A stretch of 64,000 bases of DNA from Micromonospora sp. MP36 (GCF_008119785.1 NZ_VSFA01000035.1:1-64000), one strand, 5' to 3'; counted from the stretch's first letter, positions 43,601-51,907 are shown. The notes: generated by a model not told the origin, from the sequence alone. Numbers and translations are program-made.

Positions 43601-44530
43601 ATGTCCCTCCGACAGCTCCCCGAACGCCAGCACGTCACCCCGGCTCCCCGACCAGGACGCCGGCTCCGGGTCGCCCTGCTCGGCGCGGCAGCCGGCGTCC
43701 TGCTCGCCGTCCTGTGGTCGTTCGAGCTGGTCGACAAGGTCATCGGCGACAACGTCGCGAACACCGTGCTCGGCCACGACGCCAAGGCGACCGCGCTCAC
43801 CGGCACCGCCGCCGGACTGCTCTTCGCGTTCGTCTCCGGCTTCGCCGGCACCTTCACCGCCTGCAACATCGCCATGGCCGCCTCGGTCGGCCCGATGAGC
43901 CAGGCGTCCGGCGCCGACACCGGCCGGGCACCGCTGCGGTCCCTGCTCCGCCCCGTCGGCTGGCTCGCCCTCGGCATGATCGCGGTCTCGGCCAGCTACG
44001 GCGCCATCGGCGTCCTGCTCGGCGACCGGCTCCCCCAGCTCTCCACCGACGTGGTCGGCGGCGTCCCGGTCCGCCTCATCCAGTCGTCCGTCGTGTTCGG
44101 CGTGATCGGCCTGGCGCTGACCTACCTCGGGCTCGCCGCGCTCGGCCTACTCCCCGACGTGTTCGCCCACCGCCCGGTCGGCCGGGTGGTGACCATGGGC
44201 GCCCTCGTCGGCGGATTCCTCATCGGGCGCCCCTACCCGATGTTCAACAAGCTGTTCCACTGGGCCGTCGACACCGGCAACCCGCTCTACGGGGCGCTCG
44301 CCTTCACCCTGCAGTCGCTGGGCAACATCCTGCTCGTCACGCTGATCTTCGCGGTCGTCGTGGTGGTCAGCCGGGGACGCTTCCTGCGCTGGATGGCCGA
44401 CCCCCGCCGCGCCGCCGTGGTGACCGGCGCGCTGCTCGTCGCCCTGGGCATCTTCACCGTCGTCTACTGGGACGTGCGGCTGCCCGCCCGCTTCGGTATC
44501 GGCTGGTTCCCCAGCATGCCGTACAACTGA
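43601..44530 (+). CDS. Multipass membrane protein with a CcdA/DsbD-like hint
   Basis: A 309-aa protein with about seven transmembrane segments. Its most conserved-looking stretch, FVSGFAGTFTACNIAMAASVGPM, resembles the half-repeat of CcdA/DsbD-type electron transporters (a helix with one Cys), but only one such Cys is seen. The GRPYPMFNKLF segment is distinctive. I do not recognise the family with confidence. The start is ATG at 43601 with GAGG 5-6 nt upstream; ATG at 43589 is an alternative. Confidence 0.65.
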   Translation: MSLRQLPERQHVTPAPRPGRRLRVALLGAAAGVLLAVLWSFELVDKVIGDNVANTVLGHDAKATALTGTAAGLLFAFVSGFAGTFTACNIAMAASVGPMSQASGADTGRAPLRSLLRPVGWLALGMIAVSASYGAIGVLLGDRLPQLSTDVVGGVPVRLIQSSVVFGVIGLALTYLGLAALGLLPDVFAHRPVGRVVTMGALVGGFLIGRPYPMFNKLFHWAVDTGNPLYGALAFTLQSLGNILLVTLIFAVVVVVSRGRFLRWMADPRRAAVVTGALLVALGIFTVVYWDVRLPARFGIGWFPSMPYN

Positions 44531-44611
44531 CCCGGCCGCCCGGGAGCGGCGCCATCCGAACGGCCCCCGCGTGGGCCTCACCCGCGGGCGACGTGGGCCG
44601 CCCCGCGCGGC

Positions 44612-44806
44612 TCAACCGGCCAGGAAGATGAACGCCAACCAGCCGACCACGATCAGCACCAGCACCGCCCCCAACACCCAGGTCGGCACCTTGTGCTCGC
44701 CGCGGCGGTTCCGCTCGATCTCGGCGCGGATCTTCTCCCGGCGTCGGTCGATCCAGTTGAGCTTCTCGGCGCCACGCTCGCGGCCGGAGGGTTCGGAAGT
44801 GTTCAT
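44612..44806 (-). CDS. Small single-pass membrane protein next to pafA
   Basis: A 64-aa protein: a charged cytoplasmic part (EKLNWIDRRREKIRAEIERNRRGEHKVP) then one transmembrane helix (WVLGAVLVLIVVGWLAFIFLAG). It lies 62 nt downstream of pafA on the same strand. Proteins of this shape are often conserved beside pafA in actinobacteria, but its role is unknown. The start is ATG at 44806. Confidence 0.68.
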   Translation of the reverse strand: MNTSEPSGRERGAEKLNWIDRRREKIRAEIERNRRGEHKVPTWVLGAVLVLIVVGWLAFIFLAG

Positions 44807-44868
44807 CGCGACGCCAGCGTACCCGTGAGCCGGCGGCCGGTGCCCAGGGCACCGGCCGCCGCTGCGCC

Positions 44869-46227
44869 TCACATGCTCGCGATCAGCCGCTCCACCCGCT
44901 CGTCGTACGCCCGGAACGGATCCTTGCACAGCACCGTCCGCTGCGCCTGGTCATTCAGCTTCAGGTGCACCCAATCGACGGTGAAGTCCCGCCGCTTCTC
45001 CTGCGCGTGCCGGATGAACTCACCCCGCAGCCGCGCCCGGGTGGTCTGCGGCGGCGTCTCCTTCGCCTCGAAGATCTCCGGGTCGGTGGCCACCCGATCC
45101 ACCTCGCCGCGCCGCTCCAGCAGCCCGTACAGGCCCCGCCCGCGCCGCAGGTCGTGGTACGCCAGATCCATCTGCGCCACCCGCGGGTGCGACAGCGGCA
45201 GGTCGTGCTTGCGCTGGTACCGCTCGATCAGGCGCAGCTTCGTCACCCAGTCGATCTCCCGGGCCACCGGGTCCAGGTCCCCGGTCTCCACCGCCCGCAG
45301 CACCCGCGCCCAGAGATCCACCACCCGCTTCGCGGTCTGGTCCCCACCCCGGCGCTCCACGAACTCCGTCGCCTTCGCCAGGTATTCCTGCTGGATCTCC
45401 AGCGCGGAGACCTCCTTGCCCGAGGCCAGCCGCACCTTGCGCCGGCCGGTGATGTCGTGCGACACCTCCCGGATCGCGCGGATCGGGTTCTCCAGCGTCA
45501 GGTCCCGCATCACCACACCGGCCTCGATCATCCGCAGCACGATGTCGGCGGTGCCCACCTTCAGCAGCGTGGTCACCTCGTTCATGTTCGAGTCGCCGAC
45601 GATCACGTGCAGCCGCCGGTACCGCTCCGCGTCCGCGTGCGGCTCGTCCCGGGTGTTGATGATCGGCCGGCTCCGGGTGGTCGCCGAGGAGACGCCCTCC
45701 CAGATGTGCTCGGCCCGCTGCGACAGGCAGTAGACCGCCCCGCGCGGCGTCTGCAGCACCTTCCCCGCCCCGCAGATCAACTGCCGGGTGACCAGGAACG
45801 GGATCAGCACGTCGGCGAGCCGGCCGAACTCGCCGTGCCGGGAGACCAGGTAGTTCTCGTGGCACCCGTACGAGTTGCCGGCCGAGTCGGTGTTGTTCTT
45901 GAACAGGTAGATCTCACCCGCGATGCCCTCGTCGTGCAGCCGCTTCTCCGCGTCGACGAGCAGCCCCTCCAGGATCCGCTCCCCCGCCCGGTCGTGGGCC
46001 ACCAGATCGGTCACCGAGTCGCACTCCGGCGTCGCGTACTCCGGGTGCGAGCCCACATCCAGGTAGAGGCGGGCCCCGTTGCGCAGGAACACGTTGCTCG
46101 ACCGGCCCCACGACACCACCCGCCGGAACAGGTATCGCGCGACCTCGTCGGGGGACAGCCGGCGCTGCCCGCGATAGGTGCAGGTGACGCCGTACTCGGT
46201 CTCGAGGCCGAAGATTCGCCGCTCCAT
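44869..46227 (-). CDS. pafA: PafA, Pup-protein ligase
   Basis: A 452-aa ATP-dependent ligase that joins the C-terminal Glu of deamidated Pup to lysines of target proteins. The fold is of the glutamine synthetase type. The N-terminus MERRIFGLETEYGV carries metal-binding Glu9, and ARLYLDVGSHPEYATPE holds the catalytic Asp57. Further conserved blocks are YLFKNNTDSAGNSYG and PIINTRDEPHADAERYRRLHVIVGDSNM. It lacks the loop seen in Dop. The ATG at 46227 follows TAATGT by 6 nt (leaderless). Confidence 0.96.
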   Translation of the reverse strand: MERRIFGLETEYGVTCTYRGQRRLSPDEVARYLFRRVVSWGRSSNVFLRNGARLYLDVGSHPEYATPECDSVTDLVAHDRAGERILEGLLVDAEKRLHDEGIAGEIYLFKNNTDSAGNSYGCHENYLVSRHGEFGRLADVLIPFLVTRQLICGAGKVLQTPRGAVYCLSQRAEHIWEGVSSATTRSRPIINTRDEPHADAERYRRLHVIVGDSNMNEVTTLLKVGTADIVLRMIEAGVVMRDLTLENPIRAIREVSHDITGRRKVRLASGKEVSALEIQQEYLAKATEFVERRGGDQTAKRVVDLWARVLRAVETGDLDPVAREIDWVTKLRLIERYQRKHDLPLSHPRVAQMDLAYHDLRRGRGLYGLLERRGEVDRVATDPEIFEAKETPPQTTRARLRGEFIRHAQEKRRDFTVDWVHLKLNDQAQRTVLCKDPFRAYDERVERLIASM

Positions 46228-46354
46228 GAGGTGACATTAGCCGCCCGAGGCCCCAATTGGGCAGCGCTCAACCCAGCCATCTCCGCGGCGCCCGCCTACC
46301 GCGGTCCACGGCATCCCGCCGCAGGCGAATCTCGGCACCGGTACGGTCCCACCC

Positions 46355-47332
46355 GTGAGAATCCTGGTCACCGGCGGCGCCGGCTTTATCGGATCGGCGT
46401 ACGTCCGGCGACTGCTCACCGGCGCCGAACCGGACCTGCCGGTGGACACCCTCACCGTGCTCGACGCCTGGACCTACGCGGCCACCGAGGCCGCCCTCGA
46501 CCCGGTCCGCGCCGACCCCCGGCTGCGGATCGTCCGCGGTGACATCCGCGACGCCGCCCTCGTCGACACCACCGTCCCCGGCCACGACGTGATCGTGCAC
46601 TTCGCCGCCGAATCCCACGTCGACCGCTCCATCGCCGACGCCGCCGCCTTCGTCACCACCAACGTGGTCGGCACCCAGATCCTGCTCGACGCTGCCCTGC
46701 GCCACGGCGTCGGCCGGTTCGTGCAGGTCTCCACCGACGAGGTGTACGGGTCCATCGACACCGGCTCCTGGACCGAGCAGGCGCCGCTGCGGCCCAACTC
46801 CCCCTACTCGGCCAGCAAGGCCGGCGCCGACCTGCTCGCCCTCGCCTACCACCGCACCCACGGCCTCGACGTGGTCATCACCCGCGGCGCCAACACCTAC
46901 GGCCCGTACCAGTACCCGGAGAAGATCGTGCCGCTGTTCGTCACCAACCTGCTCGACGGGCACGACCTGCCGCTGTACGGCGACGGCGGCAACGTCCGCG
47001 ACTGGCTGCACGTCGACGACCACTGCCGCGGCATCGCGCTGGCCCAGACCCACGGCCAGGCCGGCGGCGTCTACCACCTCGGCAGCGGCGCCGAACTGAC
47101 CAACCGGGACCTCACCGGCCGCCTCCTCGCTGCCTGCGACGCCGGCTGGGACCGCGTCCGACCGGTCGCCGACCGCCGGGGCCACGACCGCCGCTACTCG
47201 CTGGACTGCACCACCACCCGCCGCGAGCTCGGCTGGGCACCCACCGTCGACCTCGACCTCGGGCTGGCCGAGACGGTCGACTGGTACCGGGCCAACCGTG
47301 CCTGGTGGCAGCCCCTCAAGCCGCACCGCTGA
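46355..47332 (+). CDS. dTDP-glucose 4,6-dehydratase-like NAD-dependent epimerase/dehydratase
   Basis: A 325-aa extended SDR. TGGAGFIGSAY binds NAD, STDEVYGS holds the catalytic Ser/Thr region, and YSASKAGADLLALAYHRT the Tyr-Lys pair. NTYGPYQYPEKIVPLFV and the overall length fit RfbB (dTDP-glucose 4,6-dehydratase), the second step of deoxysugar biosynthesis. No other deoxysugar genes are near, so it is a lone member between pafA and prcA. The GTG at 46355 follows TACGGT by 7 nt (leaderless). Confidence 0.88.
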   Translation: MRILVTGGAGFIGSAYVRRLLTGAEPDLPVDTLTVLDAWTYAATEAALDPVRADPRLRIVRGDIRDAALVDTTVPGHDVIVHFAAESHVDRSIADAAAFVTTNVVGTQILLDAALRHGVGRFVQVSTDEVYGSIDTGSWTEQAPLRPNSPYSASKAGADLLALAYHRTHGLDVVITRGANTYGPYQYPEKIVPLFVTNLLDGHDLPLYGDGGNVRDWLHVDDHCRGIALAQTHGQAGGVYHLGSGAELTNRDLTGRLLAACDAGWDRVRPVADRRGHDRRYSLDCTTTRRELGWAPTVDLDLGLAETVDWYRANRAWWQPLKPHR

Positions 47333-47500
47333 CCCGCCCCGCCAGGCCCCGCACGTCCACCAGGACCCCGCCGCCGCCTCGCCGCGCAGGTCCGTCCGGT
47401 CGCGGGGGCGGGGCTGGCGCCGCCACGACAGGCCCGGCAGTCGGCACGGCCGCGCGAGCCGGCCGGCCTCCCCGCCGGACCCGCGCCAGGCCACCGGGTA

Positions 47501-47524
47501 CGGGCCGGCGCACCCGCCGGCCCG
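47501..47524. terminator. Hairpin after prcA
   Basis: CGGGCCGGC (47501-47509) pairs with GCCGGCCCG (47516-47524) around a 6-nt loop, just after the prcA stop on the minus strand. It would end the proteasome transcript. The remaining C-rich 47333-47500 shows nothing else. Confidence 0.55.
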
Positions 47525-47528
47525 GCCG

Positions 47529-48362
47529 TCACTGCCCGGACTGCTCGTCCTGCTGACCCTCCAGGTCAGCCGAACCGGCCGACGTGGTCGGCTTCTTCGC
47601 CTCCTCGGTGGGCACCGTCGGGGTCTGCGCCCGCCCCGGCGCCGGCGCGGTGTCCGCGCTCGCATCCCCCTCCAGCAGCGCGGTCAGCGCCGCCCCGGCC
47701 ACCCGCCGGAACGTCCGCCCCACCCGGCGGCGGTCCAGCACCGCCACCTCCAGCTGGTTGGCGGCGATGGTACGGGCCGCCCCGCCCTCCCCGCCGACGC
47801 TGCCCAGCGCCTTCACCGCAGCCCGGAGCGCCTCCGACAGCGACATCTCCGGCCGGTGCTCGTTCTTCAGCACCCCGGTGATCGCCTCGGCCTGACCGCC
47901 CATCGCCATCCGGCCCGGCTCGTCGTTGACCGAACCGTCGTACGTCACCCGGTAGAGCGAGTCGTCGTCCGGCGTGGCACCCACCTCCGCCACGCAGATC
48001 TCCACCTCGAACGGCTTCGACTGCTCCGTGAAGATGGCACCCAGCGTCTGCGCGTACGCGTTGGCCAGGCCCAGGCCGTTCACGTCCCGCCGGTCGTAGC
48101 TCAGGCCGTTCAGGTCGGCCATCCGCACCCCGGCCCGGCGCAGGTTCTCGAACTCGTTGTACCGGCCCACCGCCGCGAAACCGATCCGGTCGTAGATCTC
48201 GCTGACCTTGTGCAGGGTGCTGGACAGGTTCTCCGCGACGAAGAGCACCCCGCCCTCGTAGCTCAGGACCACCGCGCTCCGGCCCCGGGCGATGCCCTTG
48301 CGGGCCAGCTCGGAGCGGTCGCGCATGATCTGCTCGGGCGAGGCGTAGAACTGCATGGCCAC
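47529..48362 (-). CDS. prcA: 20S proteasome alpha subunit PrcA
   Basis: A 277-aa non-catalytic ring subunit forming the gate and docking surface for ARC. MQFYASPEQIMRDRSELARKGIARGRSAVVLSY is the conserved N-terminus. After the core (ending near residue 230) comes a Thr/Pro/Ser/Glu-rich C-terminal tail of about 40 residues, typical of actinobacteria. The start is GTG at 48362 with GAAGGAGA upstream, or ATG at 48356. It is 61 nt downstream of prcB in the same operon. Confidence 0.95.
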   Translation of the reverse strand: MAMQFYASPEQIMRDRSELARKGIARGRSAVVLSYEGGVLFVAENLSSTLHKVSEIYDRIGFAAVGRYNEFENLRRAGVRMADLNGLSYDRRDVNGLGLANAYAQTLGAIFTEQSKPFEVEICVAEVGATPDDDSLYRVTYDGSVNDEPGRMAMGGQAEAITGVLKNEHRPEMSLSEALRAAVKALGSVGGEGGAARTIAANQLEVAVLDRRRVGRTFRRVAGAALTALLEGDASADTAPAPGRAQTPTVPTEEAKKPTTSAGSADLEGQQDEQSGQ

Positions 48363-48423
48363 GGCGGCGGTTCTCCTTCGGGCGCTGTGCTGCGGACTGC
48401 TGACGGGTGAGGTGGGAGCGGGA

Positions 48424-49263
48424 TCAGCCGCCCGGATTCTCCATCCGACCGGCCACGACGCTCTCCGCGATCGCCGCCGTCTCGGCCTCGGTGAGCCGGT
48501 GCGTGCCCTCCGCCGTCGCGGTCATCACCACCGGGTAGATCCGACGGGTCAGGTCCGGGCCACCGGTGGCGGTGTCGTCGTCCGCCGCGTCGTAGAGCGC
48601 CTCGACGGCGAGCCGCACCGCGTCGTCGATCGACAGGCCCGCGCGGAACCGCTTCTTCAACGCCGACTTGGCGAACAGTGAGCCGGATCCGATCGCGTCG
48701 TAGCCGGTCTCCTCGTACGGACCGCCGGTCACGTCGAAGCTGAAGATCCGGCCGGCCCGGGCCGGGTCGCTGGCCGCCAGGTCGAAGCCGGCGAACAGCG
48801 GGATCACCGCGAGCCCCTGCATCGCCGCGCCCAGATTGCCTCGGATCATCGACGCCAGCCGGTTGGCCTTGCCGTCGAGCGAGAGCATCGCGCCCTCGAT
48901 CTTCTCGTAGTGCTCGAGCTCCACCTGGAACAGTCGCATCAGCTCGATGCCGATGCCCGCGGTGCCCGCGATGCCGACCAGCGAGTACGCGTCGGCCGGG
49001 TGCACCTTCTCGATGTCCCGCTGGGCGATCAGGTTGCCCATCGTGGCGCGCCGGTCGCCGGCCATCACCACGCCACCGGCGGCCGAGATGGCCACGATGG
49101 TCGTGGCGTGCGGCGCCATGTCGGCGGCCATGCCGGGTGGTAGCGGCCGCCGACCGGGCAGCATCTCGGGGGCCACCTTGCTCAGGAACGCTGTGAAGGA
49201 GGACGTCCCCGCGTTGGTGAACACATCTGGTAGACGCCCGGATGGATCAAAACCCGCTGCCAC
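48424..49263 (-). CDS. prcB: 20S proteasome beta subunit PrcB (precursor)
   Basis: The 279-aa catalytic subunit. Residues 1-53 are a propeptide, removed to expose Thr54 (in HATTIVAIS), the N-terminal nucleophile. The following GGVVMAGDRRATMGN holds the conserved Asp and Lys/Arg region. It degrades pupylated proteins inside the 20S barrel. The start is GTG at 49263 with GAGAGGAA upstream; its first 82 nt overlap the endonuclease-like gene in another frame. The propeptide length fits Mycobacterium, which supports this start. Confidence 0.96.
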   Translation of the reverse strand: MAAGFDPSGRLPDVFTNAGTSSFTAFLSKVAPEMLPGRRPLPPGMAADMAPHATTIVAISAAGGVVMAGDRRATMGNLIAQRDIEKVHPADAYSLVGIAGTAGIGIELMRLFQVELEHYEKIEGAMLSLDGKANRLASMIRGNLGAAMQGLAVIPLFAGFDLAASDPARAGRIFSFDVTGGPYEETGYDAIGSGSLFAKSALKKRFRAGLSIDDAVRLAVEALYDAADDDTATGGPDLTRRIYPVVMTATAEGTHRLTEAETAAIAESVVAGRMENPGG

Positions 49264-49868
49264 GTGGTTCCTCTCAGGTACGTGATCGCCCTGGCCAGCC
49301 TCGCGGGACTGTCACGGAACTGGCCAAGACGACCGTTGCAGTTGAAGCAGAGTATCCCGCGCACCCATCCGGTGCGATGATCGTGGTCCAGATGTTGTGG
49401 GTCAGGGGTCCCACAGATTGCACACACGCCGCCCTGCTCGGCGAGGAGTTCTCGAAACTCCTTCTCGCCTACGCCATACCGACGCCGCAGGTGGTACTCG
49501 CGGCTACCGCCGTACAGGCGCAGCCTGGTTTCCTTGCCCTTCTCGTTGTGGCACGGCTTGCAGTATCGGCCGTAGCCGGCTCGGCCTGACCGATTACGCG
49601 GGAAGTCGTCGAGCGCCTTCGTCTCACCGCAGGCCGGACAGCGACGATGACCGTCCGGCACCACCGGCAGCTTGCGCACCTCCCGCCCGTGCTTCTCCTT
49701 CAGGCGCTTGGCATAGCTCGCCTTGGATCGAAGGTTGAAGCACGGTTTGCAGTAGCTACCGCGGCCGTCGGGCCGCCGATTGTTGGCACAGAACTCATCG
49801 AGCGGCTTCCACTCATTGCAGTCCCGGCGACCACGGCGTCCATCCCGGTCGCCAAAAGGGCGGGCCAT
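49182..49868 (-). CDS. Endonuclease VII-like HNH protein with duplicated zinc motifs
   Basis: A 228-aa protein. The C-terminal part (about 140-200) is a recombination endonuclease VII-type HNH fold: VCAICGTPDPQHLDHDH, then GILCFNCNGRLGQFRDS. Two N-terminal repeats resemble zinc ribbons: DEFCANNRRPDGRGSYCKPC and RCPACGETKALDDFPRNRSG ending GRYCKPCHN. The first repeat keeps only one Cys of its leading pair, where Arg replaces the other. The start is ATG at 49868. The gene lies between pup and prcB and overlaps prcB by 82 nt. As I recall, a nuclease-like gene is kept at this spot in several actinomycetes, but its role with the proteasome is not known. Confidence 0.85.
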   Translation of the reverse strand: MARPFGDRDGRRGRRDCNEWKPLDEFCANNRRPDGRGSYCKPCFNLRSKASYAKRLKEKHGREVRKLPVVPDGHRRCPACGETKALDDFPRNRSGRAGYGRYCKPCHNEKGKETRLRLYGGSREYHLRRRYGVGEKEFRELLAEQGGVCAICGTPDPQHLDHDHRTGWVRGILCFNCNGRLGQFRDSPARLARAITYLRGTTWQRVLIHPGVYQMCSPTRGRPPSQRS

Positions 49869-49890
49869 GTCCAATTTGCCCCGCTATGCC

Positions 49891-50097
49891 CTATTGGCCC
49901 CCTTTCTGTACATAGCCCCTGACAAATTCCTCTGCGTTCTCCTCCAGGACGGAGTCGATCTCGTCGAGCAGGTCGTCGACGTCCTCGGTGATCTCGGCGT
50001 GCCGCTCGGCAACCTCGGGGTTGGCCTGCGCGGTGACCTCTTCAACTTCTTCGTGCGCCTTGCCGTGCTGGGTCTGGCCGCCTTCTTGGGTCGCCAT
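49891..50097 (-). CDS. pup: Pup, prokaryotic ubiquitin-like protein
   Basis: A 68-aa, mostly disordered tag. It ends YVQKGGQ, so the final Gln must be deamidated to Glu by Dop before PafA can attach it to lysines. The ARC-binding helix is about residues 33-55 (HAEITEDVDDLLDEIDSVLE). It has only two Lys (13 and 65). The start is ATG at 50097 with the very strong site GGAGGAGG. The nuclease-like gene follows 22 nt downstream. Confidence 0.97.
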   Translation of the reverse strand: MATQEGGQTQHGKAHEEVEEVTAQANPEVAERHAEITEDVDDLLDEIDSVLEENAEEFVRGYVQKGGQ

Positions 50098-50112
50098 GGT
50101 TGCCTCCTCCAC

Positions 50113-50132
50113 GATCGCCTGCGATCAACTTA
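50113..50132 (-). promoter_or_regulatory. Probable pup promoter with small dyad
   Basis: On the minus strand TAAGTT (50127-50132) is a plausible -10 element about 30 nt before pup. The perfect dyad GATCGC-N2-GCGATC (50113-50126) lies at the expected transcription start. Together with the hairpin at 50150-50190, this suggests pup-nuclease-prcB-prcA has its own promoter, separate from dop. Confidence 0.42.
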
Positions 50133-50149
50133 CCTCGCGCGGACGACGA

Positions 50150-50190
50150 AAAGCCCGCCGCGCGCCGGGTTCCGGCACGGGACGGGCTTT
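50150..50190 (-). terminator. Terminator or attenuator between dop and pup
   Basis: AAAGCCCG (50150-50157) pairs with CGGGCTTT (50183-50190), with further CCGG/GGCC pairing inside. On the minus strand the stem ends in CTTTTC, one of the rare T runs in this window. It would stop or reduce read-through from dop into pup. Confidence 0.6.
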
Positions 50191-50202
50191 CCGGCATCCG
50201 GC

Positions 50203-51720
50203 TCAGCCGCCGGTGAGCGTCTCCAGCAGGTCCTTGGCGCTCTCGCACCGGTCGAACAGCGCCCCGACGTGCTTGCGGGTGCCCCGCTCGGGTTCCATCA
50301 TCGGCACCCGGACCAGCGACTCCCGGCCCACGTCGAAGATGACCGAGTCCCAGCTCGCGGCGACCACCTCGGAGGCGTACTGGGCCAGGCAGCGGCCGCG
50401 GAAGTAGGCCCGGGTGTCCTCCGGCGGCTCGGTCATCGCGGTGCGGGACTGCTCCTCGGTGAGCAGCGTCTTCATCGCGCCGCGGGTCACCAGCCGGTGG
50501 TAGAGCCCCTTCTCCGGCCGCACGTCGGAATACTGCAGGTCGACCAGTTGGAGCTTGTGCGCGCCCCAGCTGAGCTTCTCCCGCTCCCGGTAGCCCTCCA
50601 GCAACCGCAGCTTGGCCACCCAGTCCAGCTCGTCGGCGCAGAGGAAGGCGTCCCGGCCGAGCCGGTCGAGCACGCTCTCCCAGCGGTCGAGCACGTCGGC
50701 GGTCTGCTCGTCGACGTCGGTGCCGTACCGGTCGTCCACGAAGGACCGGACCCGCTCCAGGTACGCCCACTGCACGTCCAGGGCGGTCAGCTTGCGCCCG
50801 TCACGCATCCGCATGAGGTGCTTGAGGGCCGGGTCGTGGCTGACCGCACGCAACTCGCTGACCGGGTCGGCGATGCCGAGGTCGGGGCTGAGCGCCTTCT
50901 CCTCGATCATCGTGAGGATCAGCGCCGTGGTGCCGACCTTGAGGTACGTGGAGATCTCCGACAGGTTGGCGTCACCGATGATGACGTGCAGCCGGCGGTA
51001 CTTGTCGGCGTCCGCGTGCGGCTCGTCCCGAGTGTTGATGATGGGCCGCTTGAGGGTGGTCTCCAGCCCCACCTCGACCTCGAAGAAGTCCGCCCGCTGG
51101 GAGATCTGGAAACCGCTCTGGCCGCCGTCCTGGCCGATGCCGACCCGGCCGGCGCCGCAGACCACCTGCCGGGTGACGAAGAACGGCGTCAGGTACGCCA
51201 CGATGTCGGCGAACGGGGTCTGCCGCCGCATCAGGTAGTTCTCGTGCGCGCCGTAGCTGGCGCCCTTGTTGTCGGTGTTGTTCTTGTACAGGTGGATCGG
51301 GTGCGTGCCCGGGATCGTGGCGGCCCGCCGGGCCGCCTCGGCCATCACCCGCTCCCCCGCCTTGTCCCAGCGCACCAGGTCAAGGGGGTTGGTCACCTCC
51401 GGGGTGGAGTACTCCGGGTGGGCGTGGTCGACGTACAGCCGGGCCCCGTTGGTGAGTATGACGTTGGCCAGGCCCAGGTCCTCGTCGGCGAGCGCCTCGG
51501 CCGGGTCGTACGCGGCGCCGGAGTAGGTGAAGCCGCGGGCGTCGCGCAGCGGCGACTCCTCCTCGTAGTCCCACCGGGCCCGGCCGCCCCGGTTGAGTTC
51601 GGGGCGCGCCCCGTAGGCGTTGACCACCTGGGAGGAGGTGACCATCGGGTTGGCCCCGGCCTGGCCGGGCACGGAGATGCCGTACTCGACCTCGGTGCCC
51701 ATGATCCGTCTTACGCTCAT
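50203..51720 (-). CDS. dop: Dop, Pup deamidase and depupylase
   Basis: A 505-aa PafA homologue. IMGTEVEYGISVPG gives metal-binding Glu10, ARLYVDHAHPEYSTPE the catalytic Asp98, and YKNNTDNKGASYGAHENYL and PIINTRDEPHADADKYRRLHVIIGDAN are the other GS-type blocks. It differs from PafA by the inserted Dop loop around residues 37-70 (ARPELNRGGRARWDYEEESP). It converts the C-terminal Gln of Pup to Glu and also removes Pup from substrates. The start is ATG at 51720 with GGCAGG upstream. Confidence 0.96.
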   Translation of the reverse strand: MSVRRIMGTEVEYGISVPGQAGANPMVTSSQVVNAYGARPELNRGGRARWDYEEESPLRDARGFTYSGAAYDPAEALADEDLGLANVILTNGARLYVDHAHPEYSTPEVTNPLDLVRWDKAGERVMAEAARRAATIPGTHPIHLYKNNTDNKGASYGAHENYLMRRQTPFADIVAYLTPFFVTRQVVCGAGRVGIGQDGGQSGFQISQRADFFEVEVGLETTLKRPIINTRDEPHADADKYRRLHVIIGDANLSEISTYLKVGTTALILTMIEEKALSPDLGIADPVSELRAVSHDPALKHLMRMRDGRKLTALDVQWAYLERVRSFVDDRYGTDVDEQTADVLDRWESVLDRLGRDAFLCADELDWVAKLRLLEGYREREKLSWGAHKLQLVDLQYSDVRPEKGLYHRLVTRGAMKTLLTEEQSRTAMTEPPEDTRAYFRGRCLAQYASEVVAASWDSVIFDVGRESLVRVPMMEPERGTRKHVGALFDRCESAKDLLETLTGG

Positions 51721-51861
51721 CGACCTGCCCGTCCACTCGCCGTCCCAGTCCCCCCGTCACGTCGAGCGTAGTCGTCGTCACGCGGGAAGGGGGCGCGGCG
51801 GCCCGGGGCGTACGGCGTGGCGGCGCATCCCACCGCCTTGCTCCGGTCGGCGTCGGCGTGC

Positions 51862-51907
51862 GGCATCACGGCACTGAGCATGATGGTTCGCTCGCTGCGC
51901 TCGCTCA
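51862..51907. repeat. Diverged copy of a dispersed intergenic repeat
   Basis: About 46 nt between dop and arc closely match part of the tandem repeat at 54911-55095. Shared features are CACGGCACTG, a TGATG, then TTCGCTCGCTG and GCTCGCTCA. It differs by a few substitutions and one indel. Like the other copies it is outside genes. Confidence 0.6.
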
